Shown: piece after piece, positions 1-7,992 of the stretch
Layout of the letters: every line of letters begins with the position of its first letter
How positions within the stretch are numbered: the stretch's first letter is position 1
Assembly: GCF_019175365.1 (NCBI RefSeq)
Contig: NZ_CP059572.1
Span: forward strand, 3,286,001-3,350,000
Direction of reading: 5' to 3'
Length of the DNA: 64,000 bases
Source: Actinomadura graeca
GTDB lineage: Bacteria; Actinomycetota; Actinomycetes; Streptosporangiales; Streptosporangiaceae
Position numbers and translations under genes: made by a program
The notes under the pieces: generated by a model
Database searches by the model: none
Seen by the model: the letters and a program-made list of their open reading frames with translations, nothing else
Told to the model about the DNA's origin: nothing

Positions 1-363
1 TCCGCGGCGCGGCGGCGGGTGCTGCCGCCTGAGGAGTCCAGCCACGTGCGGGGGCTCGCCCTGGACGTCCGGCCGACCGAGGGCGCGCGGTGGCTCGAAC
101 TCCACGGCGGGCGGTACGGGCTCTACCGCGTCTACGACAACGAGTGGTGGCACTTCGAGTACCGCACGGCCGAGCCGGTCAGGCTGCCGCATCCGGATGC
201 CGCGGCGTGGACGTCCGATCACGGTGCCGCCTACCGGCCATGCCAGGTGCCCGGCAACGGGTCCTGGCACCACCGGCCGCGTCCCCATCCGGCCGAAGCC
301 GATGCGAACGGCCGCGCGCCGATGTACAGGGGTCCCGCCGAGGATCCGCGGAGGCGGCCGTGA
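1..363 (+). CDS. D,D-carboxypeptidase, VanY-like M15 family (5' end outside the window)
   Basis: Zinc D-alanyl-D-alanine carboxypeptidase of peptidase family M15, which would trim the terminal D-Ala of peptidoglycan stems. The reading frame is open from base 1, so the N-terminus lies upstream of the window. The C-terminal half shows the two zinc motifs of the family: SSHVRGLALD (SxHxxGxAxD, a His and an Asp ligand) and EWWHFEY (catalytic Glu and the last His ligand). It is followed by a Pro/His-rich tail of about 60 residues. Its stop codon overlaps the GTG start of the racemase at 360, so translation is probably coupled. The family assignment is firm; whether it is VanX-, VanY- or VanXY-like in specificity cannot be read from this fragment. 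Confidence 0.85.
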   Translation, partial: SAARRRVLPPEESSHVRGLALDVRPTEGARWLELHGGRYGLYRVYDNEWWHFEYRTAEPVRLPHPDAAAWTSDHGAAYRPCQVPGNGSWHHRPRPHPAEADANGRAPMYRGPAEDPRRRP

Positions 364-1490
364 ACCGCGTCCCGGCCGCGCTTCAGCGCCGGGCGGGCAC
401 GTTCCGTCCGCCGACCTTGCAGATGCTGCCCGTGGCGGTGGCCGCCAACGTGGTCGAGATCCGCGCGCGGACCCGGAGCACGATCATGGCCGTGGTCAAG
501 GCCGACGGCTTCGGCCACGGCGCCGTCACGGTCGCCAGGGCCGCCGTCGCCGCCGGCGCCGGGTGGCTCGGGACGACCAGCGTCGCGGAGGCCGCGGCGT
601 TGCGCGCCGCTCGCCTGGCGGTGCCGATCCTCACCTGGCTGCACCCTTCCGGGATCGACGCCGAGGCGGCCGCCGCCGCCGGGGTCGATGTCGCGGTCGG
701 ATCCGTAGACGAGCTCGCCGCACTGCTCGCGCAAGCCACCCCGACGGTCCGGATCCATCTCCATATGGACACCGGAATGTCCCGTGGCGGCTGCCCCCGC
801 GGGCAGTGGGACGAACTGATCGGCCTCGCCCAGCGTGGTCAGCGGGCTCGGAGGGTCCGCGTGGCGGGCGTCATGGGGCATCTGCCGCTGGCCGACCGCG
901 CCGACCCCGCGGCGAACGCGCCCGCGGTCGCCGCCATGCGCCAGGCACGGCAGGCGGTCCGGGCGGCGGGGCTCGGCTCACCGCCGGCCCATCTCGCCGC
1001 CACCTCGGGGACGCTGACCGACCCGGCGACGCACTTCGACATGGTCCGCGTCGGGGCGGGGCTGGTCGGCATCGACCCGTCCGGGACGGTGCGGATGCAC
1101 GACGCGTCCCGTCTGACCGCACCGATCGTCCATACGACGGCGGTCCCGGCTGGCACACCGGTCGGCTACGGCGGCACGTACGTCACCGACCGCGCCACCC
1201 ATCTGAGCGTCCTGCCCGTCGGGTACGCCGACGGGATCCCGCGCGAATGCTCGCCCCAGGCCGGTGTCGCGATCCGCGGGCGCCGCCTCCCCGTCGCCGG
1301 ACGGGTCTCGATGGACCAGATCGTGATCGACACCGGCGCCGAGTCCTTCCCGGCCGGCACGTCCGCGACCGTGTTCGGCCCGGACGGGGGCGCGACCCCG
1401 ACCGTCCACGACTGGGCCCGCTGGGCCGGGACCATTCCGCACACCATCGTCACCGGCATCGGGCCGCGTGTGAAAAGGAGCATCGCATGA
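360..1490 (+). CDS. alr: Alanine racemase, PLP-dependent (VanT-like role)
   Basis: Fold-type III PLP racemase making D-alanine (or D-serine if it acts like VanT). The PLP lysine is Lys47 in VVKADGFGHG. Other family marks are GYGGTY (catalytic Tyr region), VGYADG and GRVSMDQ. With the GTG start at 360, which overlaps the upstream TGA, the protein has 376 residues, the normal length. Longer in-frame starts would run into the carboxypeptidase gene. There is no N-terminal membrane domain, unlike enterococcal VanT. The stop overlaps the ligase ATG at 1487 (ATGA), which makes a tight operon. D-Ala against D-Ser preference is not decidable by eye. Confidence 0.93.
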   Translation: MNRVPAALQRRAGTFRPPTLQMLPVAVAANVVEIRARTRSTIMAVVKADGFGHGAVTVARAAVAAGAGWLGTTSVAEAAALRAARLAVPILTWLHPSGIDAEAAAAAGVDVAVGSVDELAALLAQATPTVRIHLHMDTGMSRGGCPRGQWDELIGLAQRGQRARRVRVAGVMGHLPLADRADPAANAPAVAAMRQARQAVRAAGLGSPPAHLAATSGTLTDPATHFDMVRVGAGLVGIDPSGTVRMHDASRLTAPIVHTTAVPAGTPVGYGGTYVTDRATHLSVLPVGYADGIPRECSPQAGVAIRGRRLPVAGRVSMDQIVIDTGAESFPAGTSATVFGPDGGATPTVHDWARWAGTIPHTIVTGIGPRVKRSIA

Positions 1491-2479
1491 CACGGCGGAT
1501 CGTGATGATCGGCGGCGGCGAGAACGCCGAGCACGACGTCTCGCTGGCCACCTCCGCGGCGATCGCCGGGGAACTGCGCGCGGGCGGGTTCGACGTCGAC
1601 GAACTGATCATCGACCGTGACGGGACGTGGAGGCACGGAGCGGAGGCGCTGGGATCGCAGGTCGCCGGCTCCCTGGCCGCGGCGCTCGGCGTCATCGAAC
1701 GCGCCGACGTCGTCTTCCCCGCCGTCCACGGCCCGTCCGGCGAGGACGGGACCCTCGCGGCCCTGTGCGCTCTCGCGCACACGCCGATGGTCGGCTCGGG
1801 CCTGCGCGCCGGAGCGCTCGGCATGGACAAGTGGGCGACCAAGCTCGCGGCGAAGGCCGTCGGGATCCGCACCGCCCCCGGCCGGCTGGTGACCGCGGCG
1901 GAGATCACCGATGTCGAGTTCGAGAAGGACGTGGTGGTCAAGCCCGCCTCGGCCGGTTCGAGCTACGGTGTCGCCTTGGCCCGCGACGCCTCCGGGCTCC
2001 GCGACGCGCTGGACCGCGCGGCGCGCTACGACGACCGGATCCTGATCGAGGACGTCGTCGCGGGCCGGGAGATCGACGTGGCCGTCCTGCGCGAGGCCGA
2101 CGGCCGCCGGTGGGCGTCGCCGCCCCTGGAGATCCACGCCGACGGCCTCTTCGACACCGCGTCCAAATACGACGGCTCGGCCCGGTTCACCGTCCCCGCC
2201 GACATCGGCGGCGCGGACCGGACCGCCCTGGCCGAGGCGGCTGTGCGGATGTTCGACACGCTCGGCTGCGCCGGTGTCGCCCGCGTCGACTTCTTCCTCA
2301 CCGCCCACGGCCCCGTCCTCAACGAGGTCAACACCATGCCGGGGATGACGGCCCAGTCCCAGGTGCCGAAGATGTTCGCCGCCGCAGGGCTGCCGTACCG
2401 GCAGCTGGTCGCGCGCCTGGTCGACGGCGCCACCGTGCCCGTCCCCGCGCACCCGGGCCCGGAGCGCGCGAACCCGTGA
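1487..2479 (+). CDS. D-alanine--D-alanine (or D-Ala-D-X) ligase, ATP-grasp
   Basis: ATP-grasp ligase of 330 residues joining D-Ala to a second D-residue. It is preceded by the ribosome site AAAAGGAG. Visible motifs: Glu15 in EHDVS, GEDGT (residues 85-89), VVKPASAGSSYGV with Ser159, Lys227-Tyr228 in the omega loop, Arg266, Asp268, and NEVNTMPGMT (279-288). Glu15, Ser and the omega-loop Tyr are the triad of D-Ala-D-Ala ligases; D-Ala-D-Lac enzymes replace that Tyr, so lactate specificity is unlikely. The pair after the PGMT loop is Ser291-Gln292, where E. coli DdlB has Ser-Leu and some D-Ala-D-Ser ligases carry Arg. Being coupled to a racemase and a VanRS-like pair suggests an accessory, inducible ligase rather than the housekeeping Ddl. 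Confidence 0.9.
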   Translation: MTRRIVMIGGGENAEHDVSLATSAAIAGELRAGGFDVDELIIDRDGTWRHGAEALGSQVAGSLAAALGVIERADVVFPAVHGPSGEDGTLAALCALAHTPMVGSGLRAGALGMDKWATKLAAKAVGIRTAPGRLVTAAEITDVEFEKDVVVKPASAGSSYGVALARDASGLRDALDRAARYDDRILIEDVVAGREIDVAVLREADGRRWASPPLEIHADGLFDTASKYDGSARFTVPADIGGADRTALAEAAVRMFDTLGCAGVARVDFFLTAHGPVLNEVNTMPGMTAQSQVPKMFAAAGLPYRQLVARLVDGATVPVPAHPGPERANP

Positions 2480-2531
2480 GCCGGGCGGTACGAATATGCC
2501 GACGATATGTGGCGCTGCCTAGGATCCGGGT

Positions 2532-3206
2532 ATGCGCGTGCTGATCGTGGAGGACGAGCCCTACCTGGCCGAAGCCGTCCGTGACGGCCTCCGGCTGGAG
2601 GCCATCGCGGCCGACATCGCCGGCGACGGCGACTCCGCCCTGGAAATGCTCAGCGTCAACTCCTACGATCTCGCGGTCTTGGATCGTGACATCCCGGGAC
2701 CGTCCGGCGACGAGATCGCCCGGCGCATCGTCGCGTCCGGCAGCGGCATGCCGATCCTCATGCTCACCGCCGCCGACCGGATCGACGACAAGGCCTCGGG
2801 GTTCGGCCTCGGCGCCGACGACTACCTCACCAAGCCGTTCGAGCTCCGGGAACTCGTCATGCGGCTCCGGGCGCTGGACCGCAGGCGCGCGCACGCCCGT
2901 CCCCCGGTCAGCGAGATCGCGGGCCTGCGCCTGGACCCCTTCCGCCGGGAGGTCTTCCGCGACGGGCACTACGTCGCGCTCACCCGCAAGCAGTTCGCCG
3001 TCCTCGAAGTCCTCGTCGCGGCCGAAGGCGGTGTCGTCAGCGCCGAAGAACTCCTGGAACGGGCCTGGGACGCCAACGCCGACCCCTTCACCAACGCCGT
3101 CCGCATCACCGTCTCCGCCCTGCGCAAACGCCTTGGCGAACCCTGGCTCATCGCCACGGTCCCCGGCGTCGGCTACCGCATCGACACCGGCGACACCCAT
3201 GAATAG
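2532..3206 (+). CDS. Response regulator, OmpR/PhoB family (VanR-like)
   Basis: Two-domain regulator of 224 residues. The receiver domain has acidic residues in VEDEP, the phosphoacceptor Asp51 in LDRDIPG and the switch Lys in TKPF. The C-terminal winged helix (about residues 125-220) ends in the typical VPGVGYRI. The next gene starts 8 bases before its stop, so the pair is co-translated with the kinase. Position directly after the ligase suggests that it controls the carboxypeptidase-racemase-ligase operon, which is inference. Only 52 bases separate it from the ligase, so it may share that transcript. Confidence 0.95.
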   Translation: MRVLIVEDEPYLAEAVRDGLRLEAIAADIAGDGDSALEMLSVNSYDLAVLDRDIPGPSGDEIARRIVASGSGMPILMLTAADRIDDKASGFGLGADDYLTKPFELRELVMRLRALDRRRAHARPPVSEIAGLRLDPFRREVFRDGHYVALTRKQFAVLEVLVAAEGGVVSAEELLERAWDANADPFTNAVRITVSALRKRLGEPWLIATVPGVGYRIDTGDTHE

Positions 3207-4329
3207 ACGCCCGGGGCTCAGCACCCGGCTGAAACTCACCCTCAGCTACGCCGGTTTCCTCCTCGTCGCCGGTGGCCTCCTGCTGGCCGTGGTGCGAATG
3301 TTCCTGCTGCGCTACGTCCCCGACGGCACGCTGACGACCGGACCGGGGAGCGGCGGGCACGGGGGCCCGGCCGCTCCCTTCATCCCCAGCCGCTCCGACC
3401 TCCAGCGCGCGTTCGCCCCCCGCGCGGCCCAAGCCATGGCATTCCTGCTGGTGTTCGGCCTCATCGGAGGATGGATCCTCGCCGGCCGGATGCTCGCACC
3501 ACTCACCCGGATCGCGGACGCGGCGCGCATGGCCGCGGAAGGATCGCTGTCCCACCGCATCCGCATGAAAGGTGCCAGGGACGAATTCCGCGAACTCGCC
3601 GACGTGTTCGACACCATGCTCGAACAACTCGAGAATCACGTCACCCAACAGCAGCGCTTCGCCGCGAACGCCTCCCACGAACTGCGCACCCCGCTGGCGA
3701 TCTCCCAGACACTCCTGGACGTCGCCCGCAGCGACCCCACCCGCGACCAGGGCGAACTCCTCGAACGCCTCCACAAGGTCAACACGCGGGCGATCGACCT
3801 CACCGAGGCCCTCCTCCTGCTCAGCCGCAGCGACCGCGCCGGTTTCATCAGCGAGCCCGTCGACCTCTCCCTCACCGCCGAAGAAGCCGCCGAAACACTG
3901 CTCCCCCTCGCCGAACAACGCCGGATCACCCTCGACGTCACCGGCGAAAGAGCCCAGACCACCGGCTCCCCGGAACTGATGCTCCGGGTGGTGACCAACC
4001 TCGTCCAGAACGCCATCGTCCACAACGTCCCCACCGGCGGCACCGTGACGGTCCACACCGAAGCGCACCGCGACACAAGCGTCCTCCGGGTCGAGAACAC
4101 CGGCCACCCGGTCCCCGCGGAACTCCTCCCGACCCTCATCGAACCCTTCCAACGCGGAACACAACGCATCCGCACCGACGAGCACGCCGGCGTCGGCCTG
4201 GGACTGGCCATCGTGCACAGCATCGTCCGAGCACACAACGGAATCCTCGACCTTACCCCCCGCCCCACCGGCGGCCTAACCGCCACGATCAGCCTCCCCC
4301 GCGCAAACTGCGACTCCGAACACAAGTGA
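3199..4329 (+). CDS. Sensor histidine kinase (VanS-like)
   Basis: Membrane histidine kinase of 376 residues. There are two membrane segments (about residues 12-36 and 74-96), with a short extracytoplasmic loop between them rich in Gly and Pro. A HAMP linker follows, then the dimerisation box ASHELRTPL with the phosphorylated His, and an HATPase domain with N-box NLVQNA and G-box GVGLGLA. The sensing loop is only about 35 residues, so the kinase may sense within the membrane or bind a small ligand. It overlaps the regulator gene by 8 bases. The pair resembles actinomycete VanRS, but the inducer cannot be inferred. Confidence 0.93.
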   Translation: MNRRPGLSTRLKLTLSYAGFLLVAGGLLLAVVRMFLLRYVPDGTLTTGPGSGGHGGPAAPFIPSRSDLQRAFAPRAAQAMAFLLVFGLIGGWILAGRMLAPLTRIADAARMAAEGSLSHRIRMKGARDEFRELADVFDTMLEQLENHVTQQQRFAANASHELRTPLAISQTLLDVARSDPTRDQGELLERLHKVNTRAIDLTEALLLLSRSDRAGFISEPVDLSLTAEEAAETLLPLAEQRRITLDVTGERAQTTGSPELMLRVVTNLVQNAIVHNVPTGGTVTVHTEAHRDTSVLRVENTGHPVPAELLPTLIEPFQRGTQRIRTDEHAGVGLGLAIVHSIVRAHNGILDLTPRPTGGLTATISLPRANCDSEHK

Positions 4330-4338
4330 CCGCAGGGC

Positions 4339-4818
4339 TCAATGCCCACTTGAGTAGGTATGGAACAGGGCGGTACGCATCGCGTCCAGCGCGGCCTCGG
4401 CGGCGACCATATGGTGCAGGACGTCGGTGATGTCCTCGGCCACGCCCAGGCGGCGCGCGGCGGCAGCGACCTTGGCACGCTCGGCGTCGGCGTAGACACC
4501 GTCGGCCCCGGCCATCTGAATGGCGTGGTAAATGAGCGTCGGACCGGGCCGCCAGCCGTCGACGTCGACATCGAGCGCATCCAGCAGAGAATCCAGGTCC
4601 GCCGACTGGTGGTCGAAGCCCACGTAGCCGTCGATGACATGCTCGGGCACCCCGAACGAGCGCTGATGGGCCACCAGCCAGTCGAACTCCGGCTCCGTGA
4701 CCTGCCCGTCCGCCCCGACGATCGCCAGCAGGATCCGCCCGTACGCAGCCGCCGCCTCACCGCTGACCGCCCCCAGCCCGGTCTGCCGCCGCCCGAAACT
4801 ACTGACCTTGATCTCCAT
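4339..4818 (-). CDS. TerB-like tellurite-resistance domain protein
   Basis: Soluble, mostly helical protein of 159 residues with the TerB-fold signature: two acidic, Asp-rich helix starts, IVGADGQVTEPEFDWLV (about 33-49) and AGADGVYADAERAKV (about 110-124). The ATG at 4818 is chosen because GGGAGGGAG lies just upstream of it; an ATG six codons earlier has no such site. TerB proteins bind metal ions and act in phage or tellurite-stress systems, but single TerB domains are common in actinobacteria with no known role. It converges with the kinase gene, leaving nine bases between the stops. Confidence 0.75.
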   Translation of the reverse strand: MEIKVSSFGRRQTGLGAVSGEAAAAYGRILLAIVGADGQVTEPEFDWLVAHQRSFGVPEHVIDGYVGFDHQSADLDSLLDALDVDVDGWRPGPTLIYHAIQMAGADGVYADAERAKVAAAARRLGVAEDITDVLHHMVAAEAALDAMRTALFHTYSSGH

Positions 4819-4885
4819 CACCACACTCCCTCCCACCGAGTAACCCCATAGTCGACGGCGGCAAAAGACCTGTCAGCGCTTCCCA

Positions 4886-4896
4886 GGACTAGACCA
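4886..4896. promoter_or_regulatory. Half-site like the DasR-type operators of this window
   Basis: GGACTAGACCA, about 70 bases upstream of the TerB-like start, is identical to the right arm of the operator at 47971-47996. Only one arm is present, so a chance match is quite possible. Confidence 0.25.
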
Positions 4897-4922
4897 ATGT
4901 GCAAAACCAGTAAGCCCACCAA

Positions 4923-4937
4923 CCTCACCAGGTGAGG
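4923..4937. repeat. 15-base palindrome at the left edge of the island
   Basis: CCTCACC and GGTGAGG flank a single A. A second short palindrome, CTGCATGCAG, lies at 4961-4970. Both are in the gap between the TerB-like gene and the 3' end of the DUF1963 gene (4819-5036), where base composition changes. They could be an operator, a weak terminator or an integration scar. Confidence 0.4.
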
Positions 4938-5036
4938 CCCGAAAAACCCCCAAAAGACCCCTGCATGCAGGTCACCAAGATCGTTTGGCTGCCGAAACGC
5001 AGTTCATCGCGCGTCTACTCGACGGCAGCAGAGGGT

Positions 5037-5972
5037 TCAGGGATTGGCGTTCATGAGGACCGACACCCGATCAAAGCGCCGTTCCTCCAGGTCCTGCTTT
5101 CTGATCGCCCAGTAAACAATGGCGGACCACAAGTGCTCCAAGCCGCTCGGATACCATTCGGCCAGAAGCACCCAGTCCTCGGACATGAACTGCTCAACGG
5201 ACGGGATTCCCGTCTCCTTCGACGCGCAATCGAAGACGGGGTCCCCGTACCCCTCACGGTCCAAGGCGTATCCGCCGATCCGCAGGCAACGGGGGTGGCC
5301 CTCACCAGGGGCCTGGCTCCACACCTCACGCAGCTCTTTGGCATGCGGATGCGCGGCAAGGTCGAGGGCGATCTCTTTCGTGTCAAAGAACTCATGGTCG
5401 GGCAGGGACACGTCTTCCTGCAAACGCAGTTCACCTTGTAGTTCGGTGTCGAAATCCATGTCCGCTAGCAGATCGGCCGGATCGTAGTCGTACTCCACCT
5501 TGCGCTCTTGGACTGTCGTCCCAGCAGGGATGTACACCGCGGATCCATCGCATCCGTCCAGGTCGGGGTACGCAAACAGCAGCAGGTGCCCATCGGGCGG
5601 CAGGGGGAGGTTCGTCGCATCCGCGGGCAGAGCAGCGAAATCAATGGTCGCGATGAGGTGCTCGCGAACTTCCCCGTCCACCGCAGGAACATGGAGGCCG
5701 GGCGGAAGCATTATCGGAGCACCAAGGCGGCCCGCGGGCGGTCCCTTCCCTTCCGTCGTCAGGATGACGCGTCGACGGACCAATCCCAGCCACCGCTCCA
5801 CGTCCTCGGACGGGATCCCAGACTCAAGCGCCGCGCTACGGTACCGGTCCAACTTGTCCCGCAGCGCCAGCGGCAACGCACCCAGCACCGTCTTTCTCCC
5901 CTGCTCCGTGATTCCGGACACGGCCGGTGAACCTCCAGACTTGCCCGGTCGCCCGGGTTCGACCGGTTCCAT
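5037..5972 (-). CDS. DUF1963 (YwqG-like) family protein
   Basis: Cytoplasmic protein of about 311 residues with the features of DUF1963/YwqG proteins: a central HLLLFAYPDLDG strand, an acidic stretch of DPADLLADMDFDTE, and a C-terminal LRIGGYALDREGY followed by LLAEWYPSG. The family has no established function; members are often found beside mobile or polymorphic-toxin loci. The ATG at 5972 is taken because longer in-frame starts run into the upstream regulator gene. The ribosome site is weak. Codon use is visibly less GC-biased than in the core genes on either side, which fits a transferred segment. Confidence 0.7.
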   Translation of the reverse strand: MEPVEPGRPGKSGGSPAVSGITEQGRKTVLGALPLALRDKLDRYRSAALESGIPSEDVERWLGLVRRRVILTTEGKGPPAGRLGAPIMLPPGLHVPAVDGEVREHLIATIDFAALPADATNLPLPPDGHLLLFAYPDLDGCDGSAVYIPAGTTVQERKVEYDYDPADLLADMDFDTELQGELRLQEDVSLPDHEFFDTKEIALDLAAHPHAKELREVWSQAPGEGHPRCLRIGGYALDREGYGDPVFDCASKETGIPSVEQFMSEDWVLLAEWYPSGLEHLWSAIVYWAIRKQDLEERRFDRVSVLMNANP

Positions 5973-5989
5973 AATGCCTCGGGGACGGT

Positions 5990-7305
5990 TCAGGCCGAGA
6001 TGAGCGCGTGCAATTCCCGAACGGTTGGTCGGTCCCGCTGTTCGACGGGGACGGCCCGCAGGACCCTCTTCCCCGTCTCGGTGATCATGTGGCTCAGCTC
6101 GGCCGGGGGCAGCGCGGCGAAGATCTCCGTAGCTCGCTTGACGCCATGATCGGTCCCGCCCTTGATCATGGTGCACAAAGCGCGCTGCAGATGGATCATC
6201 GGCACGTACTGGTGATCCGAGATTCTGGCGAGGTTGTGCTCAGCAGCCCGATCCGCCTTGGGCTCGTCACCGATCGCGGCATAAATCTGAAGCTCGGCCC
6301 AATCCGATTGGCAATTATCCCAGTAATCCGCCATGATCCCTTGGGCTTCCGATGCGGTTTCGGCCAGGCGGAGGTGCGTTCGGAGGGCCCGCCGCGCGTC
6401 GACGTGCCTCCCCAAACTGGTAAATGCGAGGGCCTGCGCTCTGGCGATCAATGCTCTGCGTGGGCTGTGACCTGTGATGCGTTGCGCCTGGTCAATGAGA
6501 TTAAGGACGGTCGCCGGATCTCGCTGACCATAGAGTCCGTGACCTGCCTCCGTGGCGCGCACGCCAAGCCGTAGATCGAGGTCACCGGTCGCATCGGCAG
6601 CGGTTTTGGCGGTTCGCCACCAGTGAATGGCGGCATCGTCATCCCCAAGCCGGGTGAGGGTGTTCGCGTACAGCACGGTCAGCGCAGCTACGACTCGACG
6701 CAGTTCGATCAATACCCCCAGCTCACGTGATTCGGTGTCCTGTAGCTGACGCTGGACTGCGATCAGATTGACCACCAGGCCATCACGAACCTTCGCGGGG
6801 GGCCGGGTGCGGACCGCGTGCAAGTGATCCGACACGGTCAGGTGCCAGTCATCGAGATCACGAGGTTCGCTGTTCAGCGCTAGGGCGAGTAGCTGACGGA
6901 CCGGTTCCCCGGTTGAGCCGAGCGTCCCCACGCTGATTCCCAGCGTGGCGAGTTGCAGTAGTACGCGACGCTCCATGTCGTCCTCCCATGGGAGCGGAGG
7001 TGCCTGGATGTCCACGTTAACGTCCGGTATGACCGATGCATCGACTTCGCCGCTGCTAATCCCCTGCCCCTTGGAGAGCGGAGGTTCGGGGAACAGTTCC
7101 TCCTCGGTCATCTTCAGCGCGGCGGCCCACAGCAGCCGGTACCGCGGGCCGACGGCGTGCTCGCCGGCCTCGTTCCAGGCAGGGCCGCAGCGACATTCGG
7201 GGGCGCGACCGAACGGAACAACGCGGCAAGGTCGGCGACGACCAGGCCGCGCCTTTTGCGCTCGGCGCGCAGCCGCTTGCCGGTATGAATATTTTCTGTG
7301 GACAT
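5990..7305 (-). pseudogene. XRE-family regulator with TPR-like C-terminus, frameshifted in the HTH
   Basis: A DNA-binding regulator of the common actinomycete type: N-terminal XRE helix-turn-helix, C-terminal helical repeats (about 370 residues). The start MSTENIHTGKRLRAERKRRG at 7305 is in one frame. The end of the HTH (GEHAVGPRYRLLWAAALK) and everything after it is in another. The shift falls near 7180-7200, where CCTGCCTGGAACGAGG can be read in both frames, and the middle of the HTH appears to be missing. The long part (5990-7111) is open and has a possible internal ATG at 7111, so a truncated TPR-only product could still be made. A sequencing error is the simplest alternative. Confidence 0.7.
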
Positions 7306-7540
7306 GTCGTATTCCACCCAGCCGGAAATCCCTGGAAACGCTGCCCCCGTTTCGGGGCTCTTCGACGATTATCAGGCTGACCTGTGGCGTCTGTCACGGA
7401 TTCACTGTCATCAGCGGAGCCACGCACCGCGGCCACCGAAGTTCCCTATGTGGTTCGCAACACCCGATAAAACACCAGCGGTGCGTGGTTCCGCCCAGAG
7501 ACAGGCGGCACCGGAATCGCGGCGCTACGAGCACCGGCCG
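7306..7540. other. Divergent intergenic region
   Basis: Space between the broken XRE gene (leftward) and the first copy of the duplicated unit (rightward). It is AT-richer than the surroundings and must hold both promoters. I found no clear palindromic operator here, in contrast to the second regulator. Confidence 0.5.
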
Positions 7541-7992
7541 GGGCCTGACCGGAAGGAAGTCCGGCTATGGGACAGGGTAGGGAAACAGGCGGAGCGGCTA
7601 TGACAGGCCGCTTCGACGGCACCGAGCACCGGCACGCGTACCCGAAGCTTCACGACTTGATGGGCACCTTGCAGGGTCGCCGCTTCGCCGTGCACCTGAG
7701 GGCCAGCCCGCTGGCCATCATCGTCACCAGGCCGGACGATCCGACGGGTGCCAGGCAGACGGTCACGTGCAAACCGCGCGTCACCGACCAGGACCGGATG
7801 TGGTTCTACGACGACGCCAACGGTGAGCCGATCGCCGAAGCCGAGGACATCATCGGCGCCGCGGTCATCATCGTCGGCAACCTGACCCCGACGCCATGAG
7901 CGACGCCGGGGAGACCCGCGTGGGCGGCTACATCCTCAAGGGCGGCACCGGCGTCTACATGCTCCTGGACCCCGAGACCGAAGACCCCCGCG
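7541..7992 (+). repeat. Duplicated unit, copy 1
   Basis: About 450 bases that recur at 9857-10310 in the same orientation. The unit starts with a shared upstream block (CGGGGCCTGACCGGAA, then CCGGCTATGG, perhaps the promoter), contains the whole 99-residue gene and stops inside the next gene right after GACCCCCGCG. Copies differ at scattered bases only. They flank an XRE regulator and a 90-residue gene, so recombination between them would delete both. Confidence 0.9.
7600..7899 (+). CDS. Conserved small protein, copy 1 of a duplicated gene
   Basis: Unrecognised protein of 99 residues, soluble by composition. Distinct segments are RFDGTEHRHAYPKLHDLM, FAVHLRASPLAIIV and DRMWFYDDANGEPIAEAED. 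The start at 7600 is set by GGAG just upstream and by the matching start of the second copy at 9918; an ATG 11 codons earlier is open but not shared. The two copies differ at about five residues. The stop overlaps the next start (ATGA), so the two small proteins are co-translated. Small genes divergent from XRE/TPR regulators are frequent in actinomycetes, and no function is known for this one. Confidence 0.75.
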   Translation: MTGRFDGTEHRHAYPKLHDLMGTLQGRRFAVHLRASPLAIIVTRPDDPTGARQTVTCKPRVTDQDRMWFYDDANGEPIAEAEDIIGAAVIIVGNLTPTP

